A stretch of 64,000 nt of DNA, from assembly GCA_025094145.1 (NCBI GenBank), contig JALLLS010000031.1:310001-374000 (forward strand), given 5' to 3'. The notes beneath the pieces were generated by a model. That model did no database searches. It had not been told where the DNA came from and saw only the letters and a list, made by a program, of their open reading frames with translations. Position 1 is the stretch's first letter, and every line of letters begins with the position of its first letter. The translations under genes and the position numbers were made by a program. This document shows positions 1-10,428 of this stretch, in pieces. The stretch is from Spinellus fusiger. Taxonomy: Eukaryota; Mucoromycota; Mucoromycetes; Mucorales; Phycomycetaceae.

Positions 1-1677
1 ACAGAATGTATATCCAGTAGAGAGGATTCTTCACTAACAGTGTAAAGAATTCAATACAAGAGAACATGTGTATCATAAACAGACTACTAATGACAGTCTA
101 AAAGAAACAACTTGAGGGATGTAAAAAACAGTGAGATGTCAATGACATGATGAAGAGTTGACAGTGACATCTCAATCGTAAGCAAAACAAAAAGTATTGG
201 CTACACACATCAGTGGTTTCACTTATTCCAATGTAAATGTCACCAGAGCAGATCCATACCAGTAGCATGAGATGACATCTTGGCACAAGTGTTGCAATAG
301 CATAGGAATGCACTACAGCTCTTATTGCTCATTTATCCTTGTCAGACAGATATAGATTGAAGACTCATTTGCACAGTACAGATGGCTTTGTGATATATTA
401 AATAAACAAAGTAGTCTGATGTCTGTTTTCCTTCTGCCAAGTATCTCTTATACTATCCGATACCAAGGCACACTACCTATTACTCACTGTCTGTCTCTAA
501 CACTTGGCAGGTGTTTATACCTGTATCAATTAAAAGATGTCATGGAGTGTACCATCTGCTCCGGGACAACTACCAAAAAAGTGTCTTGAGTACCCACTGT
601 AGTAGTTATCCAGTAGCAGATACACAACACTCTTCTTGGATAGCCAACAGATTCTGATTCAAAGTCATCTCTATTGGATCGTATGTCTGTAAGTACTGAT
701 ATAAAATAAAATAAAAAGAACTGGATTGACTCTTCCTTAACTATGACTGTAGAGTGAAGAGCCAAAAGACAAGTAAATAGAGAATGAAGCATGGCCAGTC
801 CAAGCAATGTGAGTATGATGAATACTGCTTGACGATAGGAACAGAATGAGTTTACTAGAAAGACACCGTCGACATTGAAAGATAACAGAAAAGAGTGTGT
901 TGTCTGTGGCCTAAATCCACTCTTGTCTGTGGATAACCAACAGCGATTGCACACACAGGAGTTACTGATAAAAGTCCATGGTAAGACTCGAGTGGTGGGT
1001 GTTGAGTTGCCATGAGGACTGGTGGTAGAGAGTCTATCTTTTCTCTGAGGGTATCTGTGGTGTGTATTAAGAAAAGCCGTAAAGGAGAATAGCATAGTGT
1101 ATATCCCAGTGCAACGAGCAATAAGCAGTGATAGACTCAAACAACTGAGGCTGTGTTTCTAGATGACTCATGACGTTGATCTAGATGACGCTTCTCAAAG
1201 AACAACTTCTTTTCCAAACAAAAATAACTCTAGTGTCTAGTGTTTAGTGAGTGGATGAGGGATGACTTTGTTGTTGAACTTCAGTGCGTTGTGTTGACTA
1301 AAGACAGTACAGGCTCAGGTGCGAGTGCGAGTGCGGGTGTTGTTTGTTTGTTTTTAAGGGTGTCTATAGCAAACAGTGCCTGGCTATTAGCGGGAGGAGC
1401 CGTGATTGTGCGGTGGGCACACACCGTACTCAACAGACACAGCATTTTAAATCTGCAGTGGCCATTGGAAGTACGCAGAATAAGCAAGGCAGGCTGGACT
1501 CTGTTTTGCTGTAAGACTGAGAGTTAAAGCGGCACTCACTGTCTATTTACCAAATAAAATAAAAATAAAATAAAAAAAGGCCCTTTACAAAGTCAAGCAG
1601 TGTGATGAGTCCACCTAGCAAGTAAAATATACACACACTTCTTCACTGTTTATTATTATAACTACTCTATCTTCATT

Positions 1678-1896
1678 ATGGATATAGATATAACAAAGCC
1701 ACAGTGCAATAGACTGCTTATTATCATTTTCTTAATTGTTTATGACATTGCTGCGCTACCTGCAACAATGGGACCAGGCAAAAAAGGGCGAACCTTAAAA
1801 AATCCTGAGCCTACAAGTATTGGAGCTACCTACTTGTATCTACCGCATATAATAGCCACAATGCAGTCCATCTATCACAACCTCTACAATGCCTAG
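1678..1896 (+). CDS. small secreted-looking ORF inside repeat copy A (72 aa), doubtful
   Basis: An open frame of 72 codons begins MDIDITKPQ, followed by a hydrophobic run (LLIIIFLIVY) that looks like a signal peptide or signal anchor. Copy B carries the same sequence inverted. In copy C the frame starts at 49514, keeps the N-terminus, but diverges and stops after about 57 codons. Persistence of the N-terminal part is weak evidence for coding. It may simply be repeat sequence. No family recognised. Confidence 0.15.
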   Translation: MDIDITKPQCNRLLIIIFLIVYDIAALPATMGPGKKGRTLKNPEPTSIGATYLYLPHIIATMQSIYHNLYNA

Positions 1897-3489
1897 GATG
1901 GAGGGGAACAGACAGGATACTTATAATGTAAAAGAATAGCCATGTCTAACGACCACATCGTCAACACTGCAGAGAGAAGGAAAGATACCGCAGTCTATGG
2001 CTATCAACCACATGTTCCTAAAGGTACGCTGTGGAATTGATAGGCCAGAGAGTAGATTAAGCCACATATAACAAACACCATTCAGACCAGAGAGTTTTCA
2101 TATTAAGAATCAACCCTCCTAGCCTTATATAATGTTTGAAATGGTAAATAGGAAGAGAAAGAGAAAGAAGAAGAAAAAAGGCATAGACATAAAACAGGTA
2201 CTTATACTCTTTTGGCTATAGTAAGAAATAGGAGTCTATGACTTAAGGGTGGCTGCTGAGTAAATCACGCGAATCGATGATTGAAAATAAGAACAGCTGT
2301 GGGTGGTTGTTATAGGGGTAGAATCAAGTGAGAAAAAACTTCATTGGATTCTGTATGCTGATTGGCCTGATGCAGTGACTAGGAATCACTGTGTATTATT
2401 ATGTTCCCACAGTAATAAGTATGTCCTTTGATGGAAGAACAGAACACCTATGCCACTAGAAAAAGACAGTGGCATAGAAAGAAACTCTTTTGCAAACATA
2501 GTGAGTGTATCTCCTCTTTTGTATTTCCTTCTCAGTTATCTCAGCACTGTGAGGGCATTAAGAGAGAATGGGTACGTTGACCCAACAAGATGAGCATCGT
2601 GAATCGGATATCACACCTCAATCAAATAAGACTTCCTATTTTGGCATCTGATGATCCTATTCTTTCTAGACTCATCTGTCTTATTACACTGCTCTTTTCT
2701 TTTAATTTGTATTTCTATCACTGGAAATTAAAACAATTCACAGTGAGTATGATGCACCCTGCTCAATAATACTTTATCAAAGCACAGGTTCACAAAGGTT
2801 ACAATAAAATAGGAATGTGACAATGAGGTTCAGAGAGAAAAGAATAACGTGACAAATTGTGAGACTCATTATGATTTGCCGCACTATTCTCTGTTTGATT
2901 GATGGCACTGCTTCACCACTAGGTCTTTTGAGACAATCGCCATCTATCAATGTTATGCATAGCTAACCACAAGCATCATTCATATTATGGATATACAAAT
3001 TGTCATAAATAAGACTGTAGTCACTACTGTTAGAGATTTGGGACATTGATTCATCTTTTCAATCCGGACAGTTATTTCATCATGTCAACACTAAGCTATA
3101 GAAATAAAAGGAATGCATCAGGATCCACAGTTTCTGGTGAGTGTGAATGTGATATTTGAAGAGAGAAAAAAACTGCCAGAAAGTGAGAAAGAATACACTC
3201 TTTTGCATTTTGAGATATTTTATTTTATTTTATCAACAGCATACCATTTGTTATAGAACTCAAATCAATCTTTTTTTTTTTTTAAAAAAAAAAAAAGTTA
3301 CAATAGACGAGGACAACCCAAGAATTCTTCAACAAGCAAGTGATATGCACTAAGTTTGGAAGTACAGTGAGCACGTTCAGAAATAAATGATTAGGAAAAC
3401 AAAGATTGTTTGCAGAATAAACAGACAAGTGTTAAGTTTTTTGGGATGGCCACAGAGAATCACCATGAAAAAAAAATTTCATGTCTCTC

Positions 3490-3968
3490 TGTTGTGTTCC
3501 GGCTTTAGTCTAAAGATTCTCTATGAATTGGTCAACATGAGTAGTATGCTGTGACATTCAGAATACTTTATAAAAGCTTGAGTGCACACAAGTACTATAG
3601 TACATCTCTGTATCAATCTCACTGATCGGTCGTAACTACAAATCAACCTTCTAAGCTCAATATACTATCGGACACTTAATAAGAGTTGCCTTCATCTATA
3701 AATCCTTAGTGGATAAAATAAGACCTATCAAAGGCAATTAAAGTGAAGACACATAATAGATGGCTCTATAATGGTGTGCTTATTCAATGAACCAACCATA
3801 CAGATGTATCTATCAATACGCCATGCCATGAACTAATCATGAACTACCAAAAGGTAGAATACCACTGAAGGATAAGCACCCACAAAAAGTATAAATAAGG
3901 AACCACTCTTCACTTAATAAAAATTATCTTTGTTCAGTCTCGTTATTTTCTACTTGTATGAATAATCA
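3490..3968 (+). repeat. LTR-like terminal block of copy A
   Basis: This 479-bp block starts TGTTGTGTTCC and ends AATAATCA, so it has TG...CA termini. A TATAAATA box lies near position 3890 and an AATAAA signal shortly after (near 3920), the order expected for U3, R and U5. Related blocks occur at 10429-10907 (-), 18200-18628 (-), 45357-45460 (-, partial), 50387-50861 (+) and 62072-63142 (+, interrupted). Calling it an LTR is inference from ends, promoter/polyA order and copy number. Confidence 0.65.
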
Positions 3969-4300
3969 CACTTTCCCTACTTTGAAATTGCCAGTCTCCC
4001 TATCTCTCTTAATAATAAGGCTGACAGTGTGACTACTGATACTAAACATGGTTGCAATATTCACTTGGCTGGTGCCATGTTGAGTGGCCTTGTGAACAAT
4101 GAGTTGACAAGCAGAGTCGTGAATATTTTTCTTTTTTTTTTTCAATAGCTTTAGTGGGTTGTTCGGTAGTGTTAGACATAATGGATGTTATAGTAAAAAA
4201 AAATTAGGAATAAGTAAAAAAAAACTATTTTTTTGCTTAAGAATATCAAAAAATGAAAGGGGTCATATAGTTTTTGCTAAACATTGTAGATAAAAAAGTA
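3969..4300 (-). mobile_element. Tc1/mariner relic, family 2, 5' part only
   Basis: Reading the minus strand from about 4300, the sequence matches the 5' end of the element at 52237. It has the same terminal stretch (AGCAAAAACTATATGACCCC here), the same start context, and a coding part equivalent to the helix-turn-helix N-terminus of that transposase. Homology stops exactly at the LTR-like block that ends at 3968, so the rest was lost or is interrupted there. Stop codons and indels show it is dead. Confidence 0.7.
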
Positions 4301-4329
4301 AAACTTTCAATAGATACATATAATGGTAT

Positions 4330-5340
4330 TGATAATACACAACAGTGGGTTTTATTATAAGATTATTTATTAATTACTGTGACATCCTTGGCATCTATCA
4401 CTGTCTGTTATCTCCGCCTAATGCTGTTAATGAAGTTATCTGTTACTTTCTTCGATAATTTCCTTCATTCCAGCATCAGGGCCGCCTCTAACTTATCCTT
4501 GGTGGTATACACCCTTCTGTTCCTCCTGTCCATTCTAATGATTTTCTTGAGGTGGGCTCACAGATGATCAATTGGATTGAGATCATTATTGTGAGGGCCA
4601 TTAAAGATTGATCACTACACCATTAGCTACCTTCTATTCTCTAGTTGTTTTGATCGTATGAGGTTCAACATTGACCTCCTGTAGATGGTAACTGACTCTA
4701 AAATTTAGGAGAGAGACGCTTGAGTTCATGGCAGTAGACTTCTCCCAAAACATTGTTGTACCTGTCGGAGTTTATCCTACCCTCCACTACGATCCATCTC
4801 CCAACGCCTTCAATTTTTTTTTATTTCCAAGACATTATTAGCCTCAAAGTCTTATCTAAAACCTCGATGATCATGTCTGCCCGAAAGCTTCTTTGGTCTG
4901 TTGAGAATTGCCTACAACTTCTTCTCAACTATCTGAGGGCCATATTGTCCAATATTTTCTTTCTACCCCTCTTATGTAAAGAAGTCATTGAGCCTGTTTC
5001 TTTGAAATGCCTTATGATGTATCCAACAGCGAAATTAGGCACGTTGAACATACGAGATGCCTAGACCTGAGTAGACTTTAGGTTCAATACCTGGTGGATG
5101 ATAGCTAAGCAAGTATCGAGAATGGTATAATTTCCAGACATCTTGGGGGTATTGGTGAATATTTTTTCAGTGTTGGATGAGTTAGACATTATAAGAAAAG
5201 AGGTGTTATGAAAAAATAAAAAATAGTGTATGTTATTTTTTTAATATAGAAATAACCCGGAAATAGAAAATACACTATTATATTTTCCTGGCCACTTTAC
5301 TTTGGACACTATAGTGTTGCTCTATCTAATGCATACAAAT
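4330..5340 (-). mobile_element. Tc1/mariner transposase relic, family 1
   Basis: Read on the minus strand, this contains a decayed Tc1/mariner transposase. A helix-turn-helix-type N-terminus lies at about 5190-4990. Near 4590-4550 is the stretch NDLNPIDHL followed by AHLKKIIRMDRRNRR, the hallmark region around the last catalytic acidic residue in Tc1/mariner proteins. Internal stops (for example after NPIDHL) and frameshifts make it non-functional. Two relatives lie at about 19440-20215 (+) and 50862-51960 (+). It sits directly upstream, in its own reading direction, of the family 2 relic, as it does at the 51-53 kb locus. Confidence 0.75.
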
Positions 5341-5671
5341 ACATGATAGTAAATATGTATATCATACTAATATCAAGTGTGCCTGTTTGAAAGAAAGAGA
5401 GATTAATTTACTCTAAAATTATCTTGAAATGAGAACAATTATTCTTATTATTCTTAAAAATCCATATACTTATAAAAGCTCATAGTACTCTAATACCATC
5501 TTTAAACTTTTGTTTAAAAAAAAACTGCTATGTTTTTTTTATTAAAAATAGTAATACAGAAAAAAACCCATAATGCTAAATGTCCTATACAAAAATACTA
5601 GGGTTTCCCTCTAAAGAAACAGAAACTTCAAGTACACAATTTAAAAAATAAATAAAAATAAATAAACTTGC

Positions 5672-6490
5672 CTATGATCTTAATTTAAATTTAACAATGT
5701 TGTTCAGTTTAGTCTTCTTAGACACACGTCTAGAGTGCATGTGGGACTGTAAACTTCTATAGCAGTCTACGGCCCTTTGTAAGGCTCCAGGTTTTCCAGA
5801 AATTTCTTTTTGGTTGACGAAGGCTAGCCTCCATCCCAAGACATTAAACTCGTTTTCATAGTGCCATCTATTTCCCTTGTAGTTGTTCTTATGGACTGCA
5901 GCACCACGATATATCTAGATAAAAACAAGAGAAATTAATAATTAAACAAGTTAAAGTAAAATAATAATAAACAAAAAATATATACTTACTGTGTTTTTTG
6001 CTATAAAGTCACTATCAATTTTGCTGATGTCAATATCATCAATGTCTGTCATTATTGTGAGTTTCTTTTCCAGACGGTTCTCTGGATACATGAAGTTAAT
6101 AACTGTACAGCCAGAATGACTGTATTCAATTGCTTCAACGTTTTTTATTGACGTGGTAACTGTTACAGATTTATTAACGGATAGCCTACGACGGGTTATC
6201 ATCTGTTAATGAGGATCCTGCTCTTGCTCCTATTCTTGTGCAAGCATGTGTTGAAGTTCCACATAAAAGGACTCCTTCAAATCAAGGCCGAAATACATAG
6301 CATTGAGCTTCTCTAGCTCTTCAGGAGAGAAACTTGAATAATATAAATTCAACATCTCCTTTGTAATCGTCTGCTCCTGCTCCAAAGCACCAGGAAACAT
6401 CAAGTCAAAAGACTCATGTCCTTGAGGGGACAGCGTGGAGAAATCAGTATTGGTAAGAATTATGAGAAAAGTAAACGTGGGAGATAACAA
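5672..6490 (-). pseudogene. decayed two-exon gene, family not recognised
   Basis: On the minus strand an open stretch from about 6490 to 5990 is followed by a clean intron (donor GTAAGT at 5989, acceptor TAG ending at 5915) and a second exon, 5914-5672, ending in TAG. The first part has an acidic, helix-like segment (SPEELEKLNAMYFGLDL). The second exon is basic, with WRLAFVNQKEISGKPGALQ and a tail rich in Arg and Lys. Between the two open stretches of exon 1 (near 6230 and 6205) lie two in-frame stops, so the gene is broken unless the real start is downstream at 6202. I do not recognise the family. It sits alone between transposon relics. Confidence 0.4.
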
Positions 6491-6499
6491 GAATTAAAA

Positions 6500-8550
6500 T
6501 AAAATAAAAAGCGAGATCAGCAATAACTCTTCTTTATATAATCATGAAAAAATAGGCATTGAATACTTAAAGTGGCAGCAAGTGTGTTTTTGATCATACA
6601 TGAAACCTCTACTTTACATTATTGTATTCCTATCTATTCTATCTCATTATCTCTCTTAGTACTTCATCATTGACACGTTAAAATTATAGTCATGAGCTTT
6701 AGACTTTCATATGAAGATGCATTTAAAACCGAGAGAAGAATCGTTTGATCAAACATGGCTTTCAAACACAACAATGATGACAGTAGCAAGAGACAACCAG
6801 TGGACACTGTGTTTTTTGGCCTTTCTAATTTCAGCACCAACATTTACTCATTTGATTATCTATTTTCTTTATAGAAAAAAATAGAGTTTTTTTCTACCTA
6901 TTCATATATCACAGTAGTGAAACCGGAAAGAGTTGTAAATGACAGCCAAGCATTTCTGTCATCTGGCCTGTTCTACATCCCCAATGATCATAGTGTTTTA
7001 CAAAGGAACCCCACTGGGAAGAGAAGAAGAGATATTCAGATTATAAATGCATGTTGCTTTGGAAGGACTGTGATTGTTGCTTCAATAGAGCAGAGCTGCC
7101 ATCTTTTTTTTTACCCCACATTGATCCCTTGTTTTCATTCTCCGGAATGACGATCAAAGTAGCTTTATTTCAGCCAATCTTTCAATCGTTCTCATGATAT
7201 CTTTTTTTAGTTTATTTAATATCAAGAAATATTGTAATTATTTTTATTTACAGAAACAGAATAGTCCTCTTTTTCTCTTCTCTTCTATATTTAATCCCAG
7301 TTTTTAGTATCTTCTTTCTGTTTCTATCCACCTTACAATACCATACCAATAAAGGTTCTGTAATATTGGCATATGTAAGATCATAGGTGGTGTGTAGAAC
7401 TTGAAAAGGATTTCTACTGACACAGAGTAGTGGACACAGGTAAGATTTGGGGAGATGTCCCCATCGATGTGAGAAGTAGACAGTAGAGGGAAAATAGTAA
7501 ATGTCATCGATAACACAGATATGACCAGTAGGTGTAGTGGACTGGTGTAACAATGACTCCCAGCATGGACCACAAGAAGACCGATAAAGAAGAAATAAAC
7601 TCAGAGAATAGAACAAACACAAAGAAATTCAACTACCATATCCTCTGAGCCTATTGTGCTCAACAGTTGTCACAGAGTATTGATTAGATCGAGGTTTTTT
7701 TTATTCCTACTAATAAAGCTTAAAAACCCACAAGTTTTATACATGTTTGCAACGTTAGCTAGTTTCCACTGCCAATTGGTGCATTTATAAGTGCATTGGT
7801 CAATAATGTAGAGAGACATCCATTTCTCACATTTCAAAATTCTATTAAAATAGGGTATTAGCTATATCAATATTTTTGCATTAACCAGAGTGTAGAGTGT
7901 GTATCATCATATCCACCACTAAATAAATAGCCTAATATTTGAGTCACGGATTATTATTTACTTGTGAATATTGACACGTGTGTAGTAGATAATCCAGATG
8001 CGCTTGCAAACGATATTTAATTTCTGATGTTATTATAGTTTAGTTATCTGTGAATATATACTGATCAGCTAAAATCCACGTATTTAAAAAGAAGATTTAC
8101 TCACCAAGAAAGTGCTAAAGATTGTCATTAAAATGAGATGAGATGCTGCACCTAAAAAAAATATACCGTTGGTTTTATTGAAAGTGTGAGGCAAAGACAG
8201 TACAATGTGATTGACACTAAGGACGATTTCACCAAATATTGAATACTGTTCTAATAAACTCATAATCACGCTTATAAAAACATTATTTTATCTACTGATT
8301 AAAAACTCAATGTCAGTATGGAATATATCCATGAAGTTATAGAAATAGAAAGGTGAGATAAAAAAATAAGAAAACCATCTAGAATATGAAATGTTGCACG
8401 CTTTCTTTGGCTTTAGTGCATTATGTGACTGATCACATGACTCTGAATAAGATATGCTGTCTATAAATCTGCACATAAAAGGAGGGGCAGCTAGAGATAG
8501 CATACCTGAGCATCAGGGGATTGCTCCTTGAAAACAAGATAGATACAGAA
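6500..8550. other. AT-rich stretch without a supportable gene
   Basis: Open frames here (for example 7248-7622 on the minus strand) have no recognisable domain, no convincing splice sites and low-complexity content. I see no transposon motif. The sequence is probably old, decayed intergenic DNA. Confidence 0.4.
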
Positions 8551-8551
8551 T

Positions 8552-8625
8552 GCTCTGGATAGCTCACTGGTAGAGCTGCTACTTTCAAAAGTAATTGGTC
8601 GTGTGTTCAATCCTCACCTAGAGTA
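8552..8625 (+). tRNA. tRNA-like sequence, probably a tRNA pseudogene or SINE head
   Basis: The 74 nt fold as a tRNA-like cloverleaf. The acceptor stem GCTCTGG pairs with CTAGAGT (two G-T pairs), with A as discriminator. The D stem is AGCTC/GAGCT. The T loop TTCAATC is flanked by GTGTG and CTCAC with one mismatch. The internal promoter boxes are present (A box like TAGCTCACTGGTAGAG, B box like GTTCAATCC). The anticodon arm is poor: the stem only forms around a 6-nt loop, so the anticodon (CAA or TCA) cannot be assigned. No 3' repeat tail was identified. Confidence 0.4.
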
Positions 8626-10310
8626 AAATTTTGCTTTACACAGCTTTCACTAAATTTTTCTCTATAGCCTCATACACACATTTTTTTTACCTCCCCTCTA
8701 CTTTTCCAAGCTCATAAAATGTGTTACACCAGATAGTTGGCCTTGACATTAGAAAGCACTGTTTATTTTTTCTTCACTTCTTAACTCTACTTGTAAGGAT
8801 ATAAAGTATCTTTTAAAGATAGTGTAGGTATTTCTAAGTGGTATTTTGTATACACACTTTTGGAATAGATTATTAACCCCTTACAATGATATACCTCTCT
8901 CATAAAGTACATGCTTCCATCACTCTTGCCACTAAAACCATCTTGCAGCATTTCATGACTAACATTGGATCGTTGGGTATACACACTTAAAAAAAGTACA
9001 GTTAAAACAAGAGAAAATAATCATTGGACTCTGCAATAAGAACAAGATTAAAAAATGATAAAAGACACACCAAGTGATGAATAGGTATGACCCTAGAATT
9101 CACAGGGGGAACAAAAAGCTGGAGACTAGAAGTTATTCCAAATAGAAAACCTGGTGCTTAACAATATAAATAAGAGCCTATATGTCACATGCAATTTAGT
9201 ATGGCTTGTACTATTCTTTAGTCTATATGGCTTTGCTCTAGAATAAAATAATAGCTAACATCAGCAGTCAGATTGTTTGATATTTTATTGATACAGTACC
9301 AAGAGCATTTATATTAAAGTGACTAAATTATAATTGAAAGATTTCAATCATAATCTAAGAATATGATCCAGGTGATGATGATGATAATAATAATATTAAT
9401 GATAGGTAAAGATAAGACTTCAGATGGACAGATAAATAAATTCATTGATTCATGCATAATGATATTAGTTGAGAGGTACATAACATTGAGAGATGATGAC
9501 AATGTTGTTGCTAAAAGAGTTATTTAAAGAAAGAATAAAAAAGTAGAGAATTGCTCAAAATGGGATAAGTTAAATAAGCGATATGATATAGTGTATCAAT
9601 AAAGAGTAACAGTAACAGTAACAGTAAGAGAATATGAGCTGTAGACAAGTGACAATCTCCCATCATTAGAATCAGGTGTGGTTGGCGAAAGTCTATTCCA
9701 TCACGTGTCACTATACAGAGGCTGTTTGAGAGTTTTGTTTCTTTCATTGGATAGCCTGCAATACAGTTAATTTCTAATCATCCATGCTTATAAGAGTGAC
9801 TAATATTTCATATTATCCCCATCTTCATCTTTTCCTCATCCATCAATTGTACTTTATCCACCAACAAGAAACATTGATTTCTATCCAAAACTATATGGTT
9901 TTGTTAATACACAGGTCTATCAATTAGTCTACTTATTTGTAAAGCCAGACTTTAGACTGCCTCAGTCTCAGTCTCGGATGATTAGATGTTGTATCCCTGA
10001 AATACCTGGCATATCTCATGTTTTTACTATTATATGAAAATAAAAATAAAATAAAAAAGAAGTCCAAGCTATAGTCTATACTATGAGGTTATTCACAAAT
10101 ACCTAAAGAACTTTTGTATTATCATTCGCTTGATACACAGTATACCACAATAATAGATCCATGCCAACATACTGGTTGCAGACTATTGATGACAGCAGCC
10201 TCTCATCTGTACAAATCACAAATATAGACTAGACATGATAAGAATATGAAATAAGAGCATATGGGCTAGAGGTATTGAATGTTTTCTCCGAACAAAGAAT
10301 AAAGTGACTG
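8626..10310. other. AT-rich intergenic stretch, nothing assigned
   Basis: Contains simple AT tracts and a short GTAACA repeat near 9606-9630. The open frames are short and unrecognised. Confidence 0.4.
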
Positions 10311-10311
10311 A

Positions 10312-10425
10312 TGAATGACAGGACTTTATCCAACATTAGGTTACCTTTATTTAGTGGAATATACAACTCTTTATATACTTTCAATGGCTATGGTTACACC
10401 TCTGTGCTTCCTGTAGTTAAAACTA
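10312..10425 (-). repeat. LTR-like fragment of a second family, left of copy B
   Basis: About 114 bp are similar to 14457-14568 in the same orientation (shared blocks GAATGACAGGACTTTATC and TGTGGAATATACA-like). On the minus strand it has a TATATAAAG box followed by AATAAAGG, an LTR-like order. The two copies flank copy B as direct repeats, about 30 bp or less from its ends. Confidence 0.45.
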
Positions 10426-10428
10426 TTG

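Larger units (their letters stand above)
1..3968 (+). mobile_element. ~4-kb LTR-ended repeat element, copy A (first ~57 bp cut off by window start)
   Basis: Window base 1 aligns with base 47836 of copy C, and the element starts at 47779 there, so only about 57 bp are missing here. Bases 1 to about 1620 match copy C with a constant offset of 47835, no indels and only a few substitutions. Bases about 1580-3968 match the reverse complement of copy B. The 3' end is a 479-bp LTR-like block (3490-3968). I see no gag, protease, reverse transcriptase or integrase motifs and no LTR at the other end. The longer open frames lie mostly on the minus strand. A non-autonomous retroelement derivative is the best description; the class is inferred. 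Confidence 0.8.

Noticed and set aside
526..1140. 204-residue minus-strand frame in repeat copies A and C as a real gene
   Set aside because: It overlaps other equally good frames, is broken differently in copy B, and has no complete domain. A weak likeness to a DHHC-type Cys-rich segment was considered, but the key His/Cys residues are absent in any single frame.
7248..7622. 124-residue minus-strand frame
   Set aside because: No domain, no splice or promoter support, an overlapping alternative frame and AT-rich surroundings.
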